A stretch of 64,000 nt of DNA, taken from assembly GCF_031458325.1 (NCBI RefSeq), contig NZ_JAVDYG010000001.1:2170001-2234000 (forward strand), given 5' to 3'. Positions 24,399 to 33,676 of the stretch are shown here, piece by piece (position 1 is the stretch's first letter; each line of letters starts with the position of its first letter). The position numbers and the translations under genes are program-made. Source of the DNA: Nocardioides marmoribigeumensis. GTDB lineage: Bacteria; Actinomycetota; Actinomycetes; Propionibacteriales; Nocardioidaceae. The notes beneath the pieces are model-generated. The model searched no databases, was not told the origin of the DNA, and worked only from the letters and a program-made list of their open reading frames with translations.

Positions 24399-27134
24399 TC
24401 AGCGCAGGCGGGACGCCAGGCCCGCACGGGAGCGCACGCCGACCTTGGCGTAGACGCGGGTCAGGTGCGCCTCGACCGTCCGCAGCGAGATCGAGAGGGC
24501 CGCGGCGACCTCCTTGTTGGACAGGCCCTGTACCACCAGCGTGGCCACCTGCTCCTCCGCCGGGGTGAGCGCGCCCGCGCTGCCGGCCCGTCCGCTCACC
24601 CGGGCCAGCTCGGACTCCGCGGTCGCGACCCAGCCGAGCGCCCCCATCTCCCGCAGGTCGAGGACCGCCGCGGTGAGGGTCTCGCGCGCCAGGCGCCGCC
24701 GGCGGGCCCGGCGCAGCACCGCGCCCAGGGTCACCCGGGTCCTCGCGGCGTGGAAGCGCATCCCGACCGACGCGAAGGCGGCGACGGCGGCCTCGAGCTC
24801 CTGGGCCGCGCGGTCGAGGTCGCCCTCGGCCTCCGCGAGCACCCCCGCGGCCCGGCGGGCCATCCCGGCCGAGGACGAGAGCCCCGTGACGGCGGCCCAG
24901 GCCCTCAGGTCCTCGAGCCGCTCGCGGGCCCGGCAGCGCTCACCGGTCGCGACCAGCGCCTCCACGAAGTCGCCGAGGTAGCGCCACTGCCGGGGGACCG
25001 ACAGCTCGCGCGAGCGGGCCAGACGGTCGCAGGTCTCGAGCTGGCGGCGGGCCTCCTCGGCGTCGCCCCACCAGAGCTCGAGCCTGCCTCGGGCATGGGC
25101 GAGCATCGCGCAGCTCCACTCGTCGAGCTCGGCGTCCGCGGCGAGCTGCCCCTCCCGGCGTCCGGCGGGGAGGTCGCCGGCGTGCGCGGCGGCGAGGACG
25201 GCGAAGGCGGCGGCGATGCCGACCCGGCCGTGCTGCTCCAGCTCCTCGGCCAGCGTGCGGGCGCGGGTGGCGAGCCGGCCCCCTTCCTCGACCCGGCCCA
25301 GCCAGAGCGCGAGCTCGGCGCGGTGGCCGAGGACGTCGACCAGGGAGGCCAGGTCCCCCACCTGCTCGGCGCGGGCGTGGCAGGTGTCCAGCAGGGTGTC
25401 CGCCTCGTCGAGGCGGTCGAGGTACTTGATGCACTCGGCGTAGCAGGTCTCCGCCGCCCACGCGACCGGGGGCGGGTCGGCGAGGGTCCGCTCCAGCTCC
25501 ATCGCCTCGAGGATCTCCGCGGGCATCCCGTCGCCGCGGTGAAACCGGGCGAGCGCGATCTCGCGCAGCGCCTGGGCGCGCAGCCGCGGGTCGTCCTCCG
25601 GACCAGCGGACAGCAGGGTGAGCGCCTCCCGGGCGTGGGACAGCCGCTCGGCCGCGTCGGCATGGCTGCGGTCCACGAGCGCGAGGTGCGCTGCGGCCGC
25701 GACCAGGGGAGCGTCCCCGGCCTCCTGGAGGGCGGCGCGGGCCTCCCGCTCGGCGGTCGTGGGCCCCTCGAGCTCGTAGAGGACCTCGCTGAGGGACACC
25801 CGCGTCGTCGCCCGGTCCGCGCCCGGAGCGAGCTCGTCGCGCAGCCGCTCCAGGACGTCCCGTGCGCCGTGGAGGTCGCCCGCGTCCACCAGCGAGGCTC
25901 CGACCAGGCGGCCACGCCGCGCGCGGTCGGCCACGTGCTCGAGCGGCGTCAGGTCCCGGGCCAGGGCACCGAGCTCGGCCGCCCCGTGCGGGGCGCCCCG
26001 TCCTCGGGCCCGCAGCGCCGCGCGCTCCACGACGGCCGCGACCTCGGCGTCGGTCCCCTCGCAGGCGCGGGCGCGGTGCCAGGCCAGCTCCTCCTCCTCG
26101 AGCGGCAGCTCGGCGAGGCGGCGGTGGACGGCCCGGCGATCGGCCGGAGCGAGGTCGCCGAGGAGCGCGGCGGCGTAGAGCGGGTGGGCGAAGCGCACCG
26201 CGGACCCCGAGGTCAGCACGAGCCCGGCTCGCCGAGCCTCGGCGAGGTGCTCCGCGACGCCGGGTCCGCAGCACCGGGTCAGCAGGTCGACGGTGGGTCG
26301 GGCGACCGCGGCGGCGTGGGCGAGCACGTCGCGCACGGCGTCGGGCAGCGACGACACGCGCTCGGCCACGGAGCCGGCGAGGGCGTCGGAGGGCACGAGC
26401 TCGCTCAGCCGGTCGGAGGACCACTCGCTCTGCTCGGCGACCGCGCGCGCCAGCTCGAGGGCCAGCATCGGGTTGCCCGACGCCGCGCGGTGCACCCGGA
26501 GGGCCAGGGAGTACGACGACGGCTCGCCCAGCACCGAGCGCACGAGTCGCACGCCGGCGTCGACGGGGAGGGGGCCGACGGCCAACCGGTCGCCGAGGGC
26601 GGCGAGCTCCTCCTCCACCGGCTCCCGCACCGTGGCCACGAGGCTCACCCGGCCGCGGAGCCGCCGCACCGCGTAGGTGAGCGCAACCAGGCTCTCGCGG
26701 TCGACCCACTGCAGGTCGTCGACGGCCAGCAGCAGGGGGCGGTCGCGCCCGGCACGCTCGAGGAGCTCGCGCAGGGCGACCGGCACCGCGGCGACCGTGG
26801 CGCCGGCGCCGGCCGGCGCACGGGTGAGCAGGGCGACCTCGAGCGCCGCCCGGTGGTGGGCCGGGAGCCCGTCCAGGTGGGCCGGTCCCAGCCCGGCGAC
26901 CACGTCGCCCAGGGTCACGTAGGGCAGGGACTGCTCGATCTCGGTCGCGCGCACCCTGACCACGCAGCGCCCCGCCACCTCGGCGCGGCGGGCGAGGGCG
27001 GCGAGCAGCGTCGTCTTGCCGATGCCGGCGGGCCCGGTCAGGAGCAGTGCGCCGGCGCCGGCGGTGCCGAGGTGGTCGACCAGGACGGCGATCTCGTCCT
27101 CGCGCCCGAGGGGCTCCGGGAGGTTGTCGACCAC
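24399..27134 (-). CDS. LuxR-family large ATP-binding regulator (LAL/MalT-like)
   Basis: This 911-residue signal-transduction ATPase has an N-terminal AAA/STAND domain with Walker A GPAGIGKTT (about 34-42) and Walker B LLLAVDDLQWVD, then long helical TPR-like repeats through the middle. The C-terminal LuxR helix-turn-helix reads LTPAEEQVATLVVQGLSNKEVAAALSISLRTVEAH. LAL proteins are activators switched by ligands bound to the repeats; the ligand is unknown. The GTG at 27134 has a GGAGGTGGG site about six bases upstream. Farther upstream the frame runs into the decayed MFS gene and is not part of the protein. Confidence 0.92.
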   Translation of the reverse strand: MVDNLPEPLGREDEIAVLVDHLGTAGAGALLLTGPAGIGKTTLLAALARRAEVAGRCVVRVRATEIEQSLPYVTLGDVVAGLGPAHLDGLPAHHRAALEVALLTRAPAGAGATVAAVPVALRELLERAGRDRPLLLAVDDLQWVDRESLVALTYAVRRLRGRVSLVATVREPVEEELAALGDRLAVGPLPVDAGVRLVRSVLGEPSSYSLALRVHRAASGNPMLALELARAVAEQSEWSSDRLSELVPSDALAGSVAERVSSLPDAVRDVLAHAAAVARPTVDLLTRCCGPGVAEHLAEARRAGLVLTSGSAVRFAHPLYAAALLGDLAPADRRAVHRRLAELPLEEEELAWHRARACEGTDAEVAAVVERAALRARGRGAPHGAAELGALARDLTPLEHVADRARRGRLVGASLVDAGDLHGARDVLERLRDELAPGADRATTRVSLSEVLYELEGPTTAEREARAALQEAGDAPLVAAAAHLALVDRSHADAAERLSHAREALTLLSAGPEDDPRLRAQALREIALARFHRGDGMPAEILEAMELERTLADPPPVAWAAETCYAECIKYLDRLDEADTLLDTCHARAEQVGDLASLVDVLGHRAELALWLGRVEEGGRLATRARTLAEELEQHGRVGIAAAFAVLAAAHAGDLPAGRREGQLAADAELDEWSCAMLAHARGRLELWWGDAEEARRQLETCDRLARSRELSVPRQWRYLGDFVEALVATGERCRARERLEDLRAWAAVTGLSSSAGMARRAAGVLAEAEGDLDRAAQELEAAVAAFASVGMRFHAARTRVTLGAVLRRARRRRLARETLTAAVLDLREMGALGWVATAESELARVSGRAGSAGALTPAEEQVATLVVQGLSNKEVAAALSISLRTVEAHLTRVYAKVGVRSRAGLASRLR

Positions 27135-27214
27135 GTCCCACCTCCGGCCCGAGCATCGGCACCCGGCCACCGACCTCTTCCTGGATACCAGAAGTTCGGC
27201 CGGTCGACCCTGGA

Positions 27215-27809
27215 TCAGGTCGCCTCGGCGGTCTCCCGGCCGGCGTCGCCCGGCATGACGAGCCCGGAGAGCAGCAGGGCGAGGGCGATCACGGCCGAGA
27301 GCGGGACGTAGGAGGTCAGGCCGAGCAGCAGCACGCCGACGACGAACGCCCCCGAGCTCGAGGCGTTGAGCACCCGGCGGCGGAAGATCCACAGCGGGAG
27401 GACCGGCTCGGCGGCCCGTGCCTCGACCGCGACGAACGAGACCAGGAGCACCGCGGCGGCGGCGAAGATGCCGAGCCCGAGGGGGGAGCCCCATTCCCAG
27501 CGCACGCCGCCCTCGAGGAGGCCGAGGAGGTCGAGGAGCAGCAGGGTCCCGCCGGCGGCGAGGAGCCCGGCCCCGAGGTACGACGGAGGCCATCGCCGAG
27601 ACGCTGGCGAGGTGGCCCTGCACCTTGGCGCGCTCGGCCATCGAGTAGATGTCGCCGACGATCGTCATGCCCATCGGCTGGACGGCGCCGGCGCCGAGCC
27701 CCTGCACGAGGCGGAAGACGATGAGGGCCGGCATGCTCCAGGCGAGCCCGCACAGCAGCGAGCCGACGACGAACAGCCCGATGCCGAGGAGCATGACCGG
27801 CTTGCGGCC
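27215..27809 (-). pseudogene. Decayed MFS (EmrB/QacA-type) transporter remnant
   Basis: Pieces of one drug-transporter gene survive in two frames. The first (27809 to about 27585) reads GRKPVMLLGIGLFVVGSLLCG...RLVQGLGAGAVQPMGMTIVGDIY...ASVSAMASVV, covering the loop after helix 2 to helix 4-5. The second (about 27585 to 27215) reads YLGAGLLAAGGTLLLL...EPVLPLWIFRRRVLNAS...LLLGLTSYVP and then jumps to a final-helix-like stretch. Helices 1-2 are missing, a block is lost with a frame change at about 27580, and most of the second half is gone. At 595 bases it is about a third to two-fifths of an intact gene. It is not expected to function. Confidence 0.85.
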
Positions 27810-27832
27810 GGGTGGTGTGTTCCCGCGGGCGG

Positions 27833-28123
27833 TCAGGCCGCGGCCGGCACCCAGGCGGAGAACCCCGCCGCGGGGAGCCGGCGGCCACCGGGCGTGGGCT
27901 CGACGACCCGGGCCGGAGGGGCCACGGCGACGCCGGCCGGCTCGAAGCGGTGCTCGCCGGCCGCCATCGCCAGGCGGAACGCGGTGAGGATCGGCAGGGT
28001 CGGGTCATGGTCGGGACCGAGCACGGGACGGCGGCGGGCCTCGCGGAGGCGGGCGACGAAGGCCTGCTCGATCTCGGTCATCGTCGCGCCCGGCGTGGTG
28101 CCGAGGACGTCGTGGACGTTCAT
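27833..28123 (-). CDS. DnaJ-like (J-domain-related) small protein lacking HPD
   Basis: The 96-residue protein begins MNVHDVLGTTPGATMTEIEQAFVARLREA, which closely resembles helix 1-2 of a J domain (YxVLGVxPxAxxxEIxxAFR). The HPD tripeptide that stimulates Hsp70 is absent; DHDP stands near its place. A helix like J-domain helix 3 follows (LTAFRLAMAAGEHRF), then a Pro/Ala-rich tail. It may be a degenerate J protein with a binding role only. GGGAGAAGG precedes the ATG. It lies between the sigma/anti-sigma pair and the MFS remnant, and its tail ends 24 bases from the remnant. Confidence 0.6.
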   Translation of the reverse strand: MNVHDVLGTTPGATMTEIEQAFVARLREARRRPVLGPDHDPTLPILTAFRLAMAAGEHRFEPAGVAVAPPARVVEPTPGGRRLPAAGFSAWVPAAA

Positions 28124-28214
28124 GGGCCTTCTCCCTTCCGCTCTCCCGTGCGTGTGTCCTGCTCAACGAGGCGTACGGCGGGCGGTCACGGGGGGCCGGG
28201 TAAAGGAACGTCTG

Positions 28215-29063
28215 TCAGCGGTCTCCGATCCTGACCGAGTCGAGCAGCGCCTGCGCTTCGGCCCGGTGGTGCCCCTCGGGGTCGAGGTCCCAGCTCGCGA
28301 CGAGCATGGACGCCGGTCCGGGACCTGGCGTCAGGACGTGCCAGAGGTCGAGCGTCGCCTTCCCGCCCCAGCCGGGGGCGATCTCCACCCCCCCGACCAC
28401 GGAGCGCAGCTGGTAGGGGATCCCGCTGGCGGTGGGGCAGCCGCCGTCGGTCTCGAGACGCAGGTGGACCGCCGTGGTGCCGAAGGCCCTGACCACCCGT
28501 GGCGCCTGGAGCACCCGGGCGCGGGCGAGCCGGCGCAGCGGGGCGACGTTGGCGACCAGGCGGGACGGGTCGGCCCCGAGGGCCGCGAACCTGCGGCTGC
28601 TGCAGGGGGCGAGCCGCAGCCCGACGTCGGGGAAGAAGAACACGGCCGCGCCGTACTCGTCGCGCATGTAACCGTTCCACCGCAGGCCCATCCCCGACTC
28701 GAACCACTCCCAGTGGTCGCTGGGGGCGTCGAAGGTCAGGGACAGCCCGTCATAGCTGAGCTTCTGCGGCCCCGCCAGCAGGACGCCCTCGCCGAGTGAG
28801 TCCTTCATCCGCAGGCTGTCGTACCACGTGGTCGTCCGGGTGGGGGACGGCGACTTGGCCGGCGTGGGGCTCGCGTCGTCGCGACCGCCCGTCGATGCGG
28901 CGATCCCGAACCCGGCGACGACGGCGAGCGCGAGCGCACCGACAGCGGTCGCCGTACGGCGGCGGCGCAGCCTGCGGCCGCGACGGTCGAGCTCGGCGAG
29001 GTCCGGAAGGTCGAGACCGAGCTCGGCGCGCTCGCGGAACTGCTCGATCCTGAGCTCAGACAT
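28215..29063 (-). CDS. Membrane protein paired with an ECF sigma factor (putative anti-sigma)
   Basis: The 282-residue protein has a cytoplasmic N-terminus of about 38 residues ending in an Arg-rich stop (RRGRRLRRRRTAT), one membrane helix (VGALALAVVAGFGIAAS) and a large extracytoplasmic domain with two Cys residues (APCSSRRF, DGGCPTAS). This topology and its eight-base overlap with the sigma gene fit an anti-sigma or sensor partner. The classical HxxxCxxC zinc motif is absent. The external domain matches nothing I know. Confidence 0.75.
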   Translation of the reverse strand: MSELRIEQFRERAELGLDLPDLAELDRRGRRLRRRRTATAVGALALAVVAGFGIAASTGGRDDASPTPAKSPSPTRTTTWYDSLRMKDSLGEGVLLAGPQKLSYDGLSLTFDAPSDHWEWFESGMGLRWNGYMRDEYGAAVFFFPDVGLRLAPCSSRRFAALGADPSRLVANVAPLRRLARARVLQAPRVVRAFGTTAVHLRLETDGGCPTASGIPYQLRSVVGGVEIAPGWGGKATLDLWHVLTPGPGPASMLVASWDLDPEGHHRAEAQALLDSVRIGDR

Positions 29064-29574
29064 GACGCACCTCCTGCTCGGTGGACAGCGCTCGGGCCAG
29101 GGACTCCCGGCCGCGGCTCAGGCGGGACTTGACCGTGCCCTCGGGGAGTCCGAGCTCGCGCCCGACCTCGGCGACGGACAGGTCGGCGAGGTGGTGGAGG
29201 GCGACGACCTCGCGCTGGTCGGCGGGCAGGGCGCGCAGCGCCTCGATCACGTCGAGGCGGTCGTCGAGCCCCGGGACATCCTGGGGCTGCTCGAGGCGCT
29301 CCTTGATCCGCGAGAAGTTGCGCAGCTTGCGCCACCGGCTGCGGTGCAGGTTGATCGCGGTCGTGCGCAGCCACGCCTCGGGGTTGGCGGTGCGCGCGAA
29401 GCGCTGGCCCGCGGCCGCGGCCCGGACGAACGCCTCCTGCACCAGGTCCTCGGCCTCGACGCGGTCACCGGTCACGCCGTAGAGCTGGACCACCAGACGC
29501 CGATAGCTCAGCAGGAAGACGTCCTCGAGCCGGTGCCCGGCGGGGACGAGCTGCTCGGGGATCGGAGTGTCCAT
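29056..29574 (-). CDS. ECF RNA polymerase sigma factor (SigE-type)
   Basis: The 172-residue protein has sigma region 2 (LEDVFLLSYRRLVVQLYGVTGDRVEAEDLVQEAFVRA, then NPEAWLRTTAINLHRSRWRK) and sigma region 4 (LRALPADQREVVALHHLADLSVAEVGRELGLPEGTVKSRLSRGRESL). The DRVEAEDLVQEAF core-binding motif is intact. It starts at ATG 29574 behind GAGGAAGGGG. The co-transcribed membrane protein at 28215-29063 is its likely regulator. Its targets are unknown. Confidence 0.92.
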   Translation of the reverse strand: MDTPIPEQLVPAGHRLEDVFLLSYRRLVVQLYGVTGDRVEAEDLVQEAFVRAAAAGQRFARTANPEAWLRTTAINLHRSRWRKLRNFSRIKERLEQPQDVPGLDDRLDVIEALRALPADQREVVALHHLADLSVAEVGRELGLPEGTVKSRLSRGRESLARALSTEQEVRHV

Positions 29575-29644
29575 GTCGTGCCCCTTCCTCGGGGAGGACG
29601 ACTCCTGACGATGACCTCGGGTTCCCCGCCGGCGCAAGCGCCCC

Positions 29645-30070
29645 TCAGCCGGTCTGGGCCACCAGCCCGGCCGCCTCGACGCCCGCCACCGCGGCGGCCT
29701 CGTCGTTGTCGGAGGTGTCGCCCGAGACCCCGACGGCGCCGAGCAGGTCGCCCGCCGCGTCGTGGACCAGGACGCCGCCGGGCACCGGGACGAGGGCGCC
29801 GACCGCGTGGGTGACGGCGGCGATGAAGAACGGCTGCTGCTCGGCACGGGCCATCAGGGCGCGCGAGCCGAGGCCGAGCGACACCGCGCCGTGGGCCTTG
29901 CCGAAGGCGACCTCGAAGCGCTTGGTCGACGAGCCGTCCTCCCGCTCGACGGCCAGCACGTGGCCCCCGGCGTCGAGGACGACCACGGTCAGGGGCTTGA
30001 GCCCCTGCTCCTGTCCGTGGGTGCGTGCGGCGGCGATGATGCCGCGGGCCTGGTCGAGGGTGAGGCTCAC
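29645..30070 (-). CDS. glcG: GlcG/HbpS-family protein
   Basis: The 141-residue protein belongs to the GlcG/HbpS (DUF336) family: [45 protein letters not shown] at the N-terminus and [42 protein letters not shown] at the end. HbpS binds heme; GlcG is encoded in glycolate operons but its role is uncertain. The GTG at 30070 overlaps the malate synthase stop (GTGA), placing it last in a GlcD-GlcB-GlcG operon. Confidence 0.88.
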   Translation of the reverse strand: MSLTLDQARGIIAAARTHGQEQGLKPLTVVVLDAGGHVLAVEREDGSSTKRFEVAFGKAHGAVSLGLGSRALMARAEQQPFFIAAVTHAVGALVPVPGGVLVHDAAGDLLGAVGVSGDTSDNDEAAAVAGVEAAGLVAQTG

Positions 30071-32214
30071 GAGTGTCCCTTCACGATGCGTCGGTAGTGG
30101 TGCAGCAACGGTTCGGTGTAGCCGGCGGGCTGCTCGAGCCCCTGGAGCACCAGCGCCCGCGCGGCGGCGAACGCCTGGCCGTCGTACGACGGTCCCATGG
30201 GGGTGTAGCCCGGCTCGTCCTGGTTCTGCTCGTCGACCACGTCGGCCATGCGGCGGAACGCGGCCTCGACCTCGTCGAGCGTGACGACCCCGTGGTGCAG
30301 CCAGTTGGCGACGTGCTGGCTGGAGATGCGGCAGGTGGCGCGGTCCTCCATCAGCGCGGTGCCGTGGATGTCGGGGACCTTGGAGCACCCGACGCCCGCG
30401 TCGACCCAGCGGACGACGTAGCCCAGGATCCCCTGGAGGTTGTTGTCGAGCTCGGCCCGCTCGTCCTCCTCGCTCCAGTCGGCGTCGGCGGCGACGGGGA
30501 TGGTCAGCAGCTGGGTCAGCGTCGTGCGGCGCTCGCCGCCGAGCTCGCGCTGCCGCTCGGCCACGTCGACCTGGTGGTAGTGCAGCGCGTGGAGGGTCGC
30601 GGCGGTCGGCGAGGGCACCCAGGCGCACGTCGCGCCGGCGCGCGGGTGGCCGACCTTGGCCTCGAGCATCGCGGCCATCTCGTCGGGCATCGCCCACATG
30701 CCCTTGCCGATCTGGGCGTGGCCGGGGAGGCCGCAGGCGATGCCGATGTCGACGTTCTGGTCCTCGTAGGCCTGGATCCACTCCGACGACTTCATGTCGC
30801 CCTTGCGGATCATCGGGCCGGCCTGCATCGAGGTGTGCATCTCGTCGCCGGTGCGGTCCAGGAAGCCGGTGTTGATGAACGCGATGCGGTCGGTGGCCCG
30901 GCCGATGCAGGCCTTGAGGTTGGCCGAGGTGCGGCGCTCCTCGTCCATGATGCCGAGCTTGATCGTGTTCCTGGACAGGCCGAGCAGGTCCTCCACGCGG
31001 GCGAAGAGGTCGTCGGTGAACGTGACCTCGTCGGGTCCGTGCATCTTGGGCTTCACCGCGTACGTCGACCCGGTGCGGCTGTTGCGCAGCTCCCCGCGTC
31101 CCTGCAGGTCGACCAGGCTGCACAGCGCCGTCATCACCGCGTCGAGGATGCCCTCGGGGACCTCCTCGCCGTCGAGGAGGACCGCGTCGGTGGTCATCAG
31201 GTGGCCGACCTGGCGCACGAAGAGCAGCGACCGGCCGTGCAGCGTGAGGGTCTCGCCGGTGGGGGAGGTGTAGGTGCGGTCGGGCGCGAGCCGCCGCACG
31301 AAGGTCTCGCCGCCCTTGGTCACCTCGGCCTGCAGGGTGCCGCGGTTGAGCTCGAGCCAGGCGCGGTAGCCCGCCACCTTGTCGTCGGCGTCGACCGCGG
31401 CCACCGAGTCCTCGAGGTCGATGATCGTGCTCACCGCGGCCTCGACCAGCAGGTCCTTGACGCCGGCCGCGTCGGTGCTGCCGATCGGGTGGTCGCGGTC
31501 CACCTGGATCTCGACGTGGAGACCGTGGTGGACCAGGAGGAACCCCTCCTCCCCACGGTGCCCCGCGAGCTGGGTCGGGTCGGCCAGGCCGGTCTCACCA
31601 GAATTTGTCGTGACGACAAGATGCCGCCCGTTGAGGGAGTACGACGTCGCGTCGGCGTGGCTGCCGTCGGCGAGCGGGAAGTGCTGGTCGAGGAAGCCAC
31701 GGGCCCGCGCGATCACCTCCGCGCCGCGCGTCGGGTTGTACGACGACCCGGGGGCCAGGTCGCCGTCCTGCGGGATCGCGTCGGTGCCGTAGAGCGCGTC
31801 GTACAACGAACCCCAGCGGGCGTTGGCCGCGTTGGCGGCGAAGCGCGCGTTGAGGGCGGGCACGACGAGCTGGGGCCCCGCGACCGACGCCACCTCCGCG
31901 TCGACGTCGGCGGTCGTGACGGTGACGGACTCGGGCTCGTCGACGAGGTAGCCGATCTCGCGCAGGAACGACTCGTAGGCGGCCGCGTCCTCGACCGGGC
32001 CGGGGTGCTCCCGGTGCCAGTCGTCGAGCTGCGCCTGCAGCTCGTCGCGCCGGGCCAGGAGCTCGCGGTTGCGCGGCACGAAGTCGACGAGGATCGCGCG
32101 CACCCCGTCCCAGAACGCGTCCTCCTCCAGCCCGGAGCCCGGCAACGCCTCGTCCCTCACGAAGGCGCGCAGCACGGGTGCGACCTGCAGGCCGCCGATC
32201 TCGTCGTACGTCAT
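30067..32214 (-). CDS. glcB: Malate synthase G
   Basis: The 715-residue enzyme condenses glyoxylate and acetyl-CoA to malate. The N-terminus [19 protein letters not shown] matches GlcB; an ATG 36 bases upstream adds an unlikely tail, and AAGGACACCC precedes 32214. Family motifs include [42 protein letters not shown] (with the expected catalytic Arg region), [24 protein letters not shown] and [25 protein letters not shown]. The length is normal for isoform G. It sits between a glycolate-oxidase-type FAD enzyme and GlcG, so glyoxylate from glycolate is the likely source. Confidence 0.96.
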   Translation of the reverse strand: MTYDEIGGLQVAPVLRAFVRDEALPGSGLEEDAFWDGVRAILVDFVPRNRELLARRDELQAQLDDWHREHPGPVEDAAAYESFLREIGYLVDEPESVTVTTADVDAEVASVAGPQLVVPALNARFAANAANARWGSLYDALYGTDAIPQDGDLAPGSSYNPTRGAEVIARARGFLDQHFPLADGSHADATSYSLNGRHLVVTTNSGETGLADPTQLAGHRGEEGFLLVHHGLHVEIQVDRDHPIGSTDAAGVKDLLVEAAVSTIIDLEDSVAAVDADDKVAGYRAWLELNRGTLQAEVTKGGETFVRRLAPDRTYTSPTGETLTLHGRSLLFVRQVGHLMTTDAVLLDGEEVPEGILDAVMTALCSLVDLQGRGELRNSRTGSTYAVKPKMHGPDEVTFTDDLFARVEDLLGLSRNTIKLGIMDEERRTSANLKACIGRATDRIAFINTGFLDRTGDEMHTSMQAGPMIRKGDMKSSEWIQAYEDQNVDIGIACGLPGHAQIGKGMWAMPDEMAAMLEAKVGHPRAGATCAWVPSPTAATLHALHYHQVDVAERQRELGGERRTTLTQLLTIPVAADADWSEEDERAELDNNLQGILGYVVRWVDAGVGCSKVPDIHGTALMEDRATCRISSQHVANWLHHGVVTLDEVEAAFRRMADVVDEQNQDEPGYTPMGPSYDGQAFAAARALVLQGLEQPAGYTEPLLHHYRRIVKGHS

Positions 32215-32267
32215 GGGTGTCCTTGTCGCTCGGTCGTCAGCGGGGGTCACAGGCTCTGTCGGCTGGT

Positions 32268-33644
32268 TCAGAGAATCGCGCCGGGGTTGAGGATGCCGTG
32301 CGGGTCGAGCGCCTGCTTGACCCGCCGGTTGAGCTCGAGGGCGTCCTCACCGATCTGCTCCCCGAGCCAGGCCTTCTTCAACCGCCCCACCCCGTGCTCG
32401 CCGGTGATCGTGCCGCCCAGGGAGATCGCCAGGCTCATCACCTCGCCGTAGGCGAGCTGGGCCCGGGCCTGCTGCTCCTCGTCGGAGGGGTCGGTGACGA
32501 TGAGCGGGTGGGTGTTGCCGTCGCCGGCGTGCGCGATGACCGCGATGGTGACGTCGCGCTCGGTGGCGATGTCGGCGATGCCGTCGACCAGCGCCCCGAG
32601 CTGGGGCAGGGGGACGCCGACGTCCTCGAGCAGCAGGGGGCCGGTGCGCTCGACGGCCGGGATCGCCTGCCGCCGCGCGACCACGAACGCCTCGCCCTCG
32701 TCGGCGTCGGTGGTGTGGAAGACCTCGGTGGCCTTGTGGTCCTGGCAGATCTCCTCGATCTGCGCGATCTCGCGCCCGGCGTGCTCGGCGGGCTCGTCGG
32801 ACTGGATGACGAGCATCGCGGCGGCCTCGCGGTCGAGCCCCATGCGGGTCAGGTCCTCGACGGCGTTGATCGTCGGCCGGTCCATGAACTCGAGCATCGA
32901 GGGGCGCATCACCCGCGTGATCGCGAGGACGGTGTCGGTCGCGTCGTCGAGGGTGGCGAACGTCGCGACGAGCGTGGCGGGCGGGCGCTGTGCCGGGATG
33001 AGCCGCAGCACGATGCGCGTGATGATCCCGAGCGTGCCTTCGCTGCCGACGAACAGCTTGGTCAGCGACAGGCCGGCCTTGTCCTTGAGCCGCGGGCCGC
33101 CGAGCTCGACGGCCGTCCCGTCGGCGAGCACCACCGTCATGCCGAGGACGTAGTCGGTGGTCACGCCGTACTTCACGCAGCAGAGCCCGCCCGCGTTGGT
33201 GGCGACGTTGCCGCCGATCGAGCAGATCTCGTAGGACGACGGGTCGGGTGGGTACCACAGCCCGTGCTCCGCGGCCGCCGCCTTGACCTGGGCGTTCATC
33301 GCGCCTGGCTCGGTGACGACCGTGCGGGTCACCGGGTCGACCTCGATGTGCGTCATCCGCTCCGTCGAGACCACCAGGCAGCCGTCCTGCGCGGTCGACC
33401 CTCCGGACAGCCCGCTCCCCGCACCGCGGGGCACGACCGCCACGCCGTGCGCCGCCGCGAACCGCACCGCGGCCTGCACGTCCTGCGTGCTGCGCGCGCG
33501 TACGACGGCCACGGGGACCCCTGCGTCCGGGTCGTTGGCGCGGTCCCAGCGGTAGCCGGCCATGCGGTCCTCGTCGACGACCACGACGTCCGGTCCGAGC
33601 TCTGCGACCAGCTCGTCGAGTGCGGTCTTCGTGTCCTGGCTCAC
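32268..33644 (-). CDS. glcD: FAD-linked oxidase, GlcD family (glycolate/D-lactate dehydrogenase-like)
   Basis: The 458-residue flavoprotein has a PCMH-type FAD domain ([13 protein letters not shown], the [15 protein letters not shown] segment, [12 protein letters not shown]) and the FAD-oxidase C-terminal domain ending [17 protein letters not shown]...[13 protein letters not shown]. It oxidises a 2-hydroxy acid, likely glycolate or D-lactate, to the 2-oxo acid. It is the first gene of the operon with malate synthase and GlcG; no GlcE or GlcF partner is visible. The GTG start at 33644 is supported by a leaderless TAGGCT box. Confidence 0.93.
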   Translation of the reverse strand: MSQDTKTALDELVAELGPDVVVVDEDRMAGYRWDRANDPDAGVPVAVVRARSTQDVQAAVRFAAAHGVAVVPRGAGSGLSGGSTAQDGCLVVSTERMTHIEVDPVTRTVVTEPGAMNAQVKAAAAEHGLWYPPDPSSYEICSIGGNVATNAGGLCCVKYGVTTDYVLGMTVVLADGTAVELGGPRLKDKAGLSLTKLFVGSEGTLGIITRIVLRLIPAQRPPATLVATFATLDDATDTVLAITRVMRPSMLEFMDRPTINAVEDLTRMGLDREAAAMLVIQSDEPAEHAGREIAQIEEICQDHKATEVFHTTDADEGEAFVVARRQAIPAVERTGPLLLEDVGVPLPQLGALVDGIADIATERDVTIAVIAHAGDGNTHPLIVTDPSDEEQQARAQLAYGEVMSLAISLGGTITGEHGVGRLKKAWLGEQIGEDALELNRRVKQALDPHGILNPGAIL

Positions 33645-33657
33645 CCTCGGGAGCCTA
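33645..33657 (-). promoter_or_regulatory. Leaderless promoter of the glcD-glcB-glcG operon
   Basis: On the minus strand TAGGCT (33652-33657) is followed by seven bases and then the GTG of glcD. There is no separate Shine-Dalgarno, so the transcript probably starts at or next to the start codon. Confidence 0.55.
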
Positions 33658-33676
33658 GCCCCGCGGACCAGTCCGG

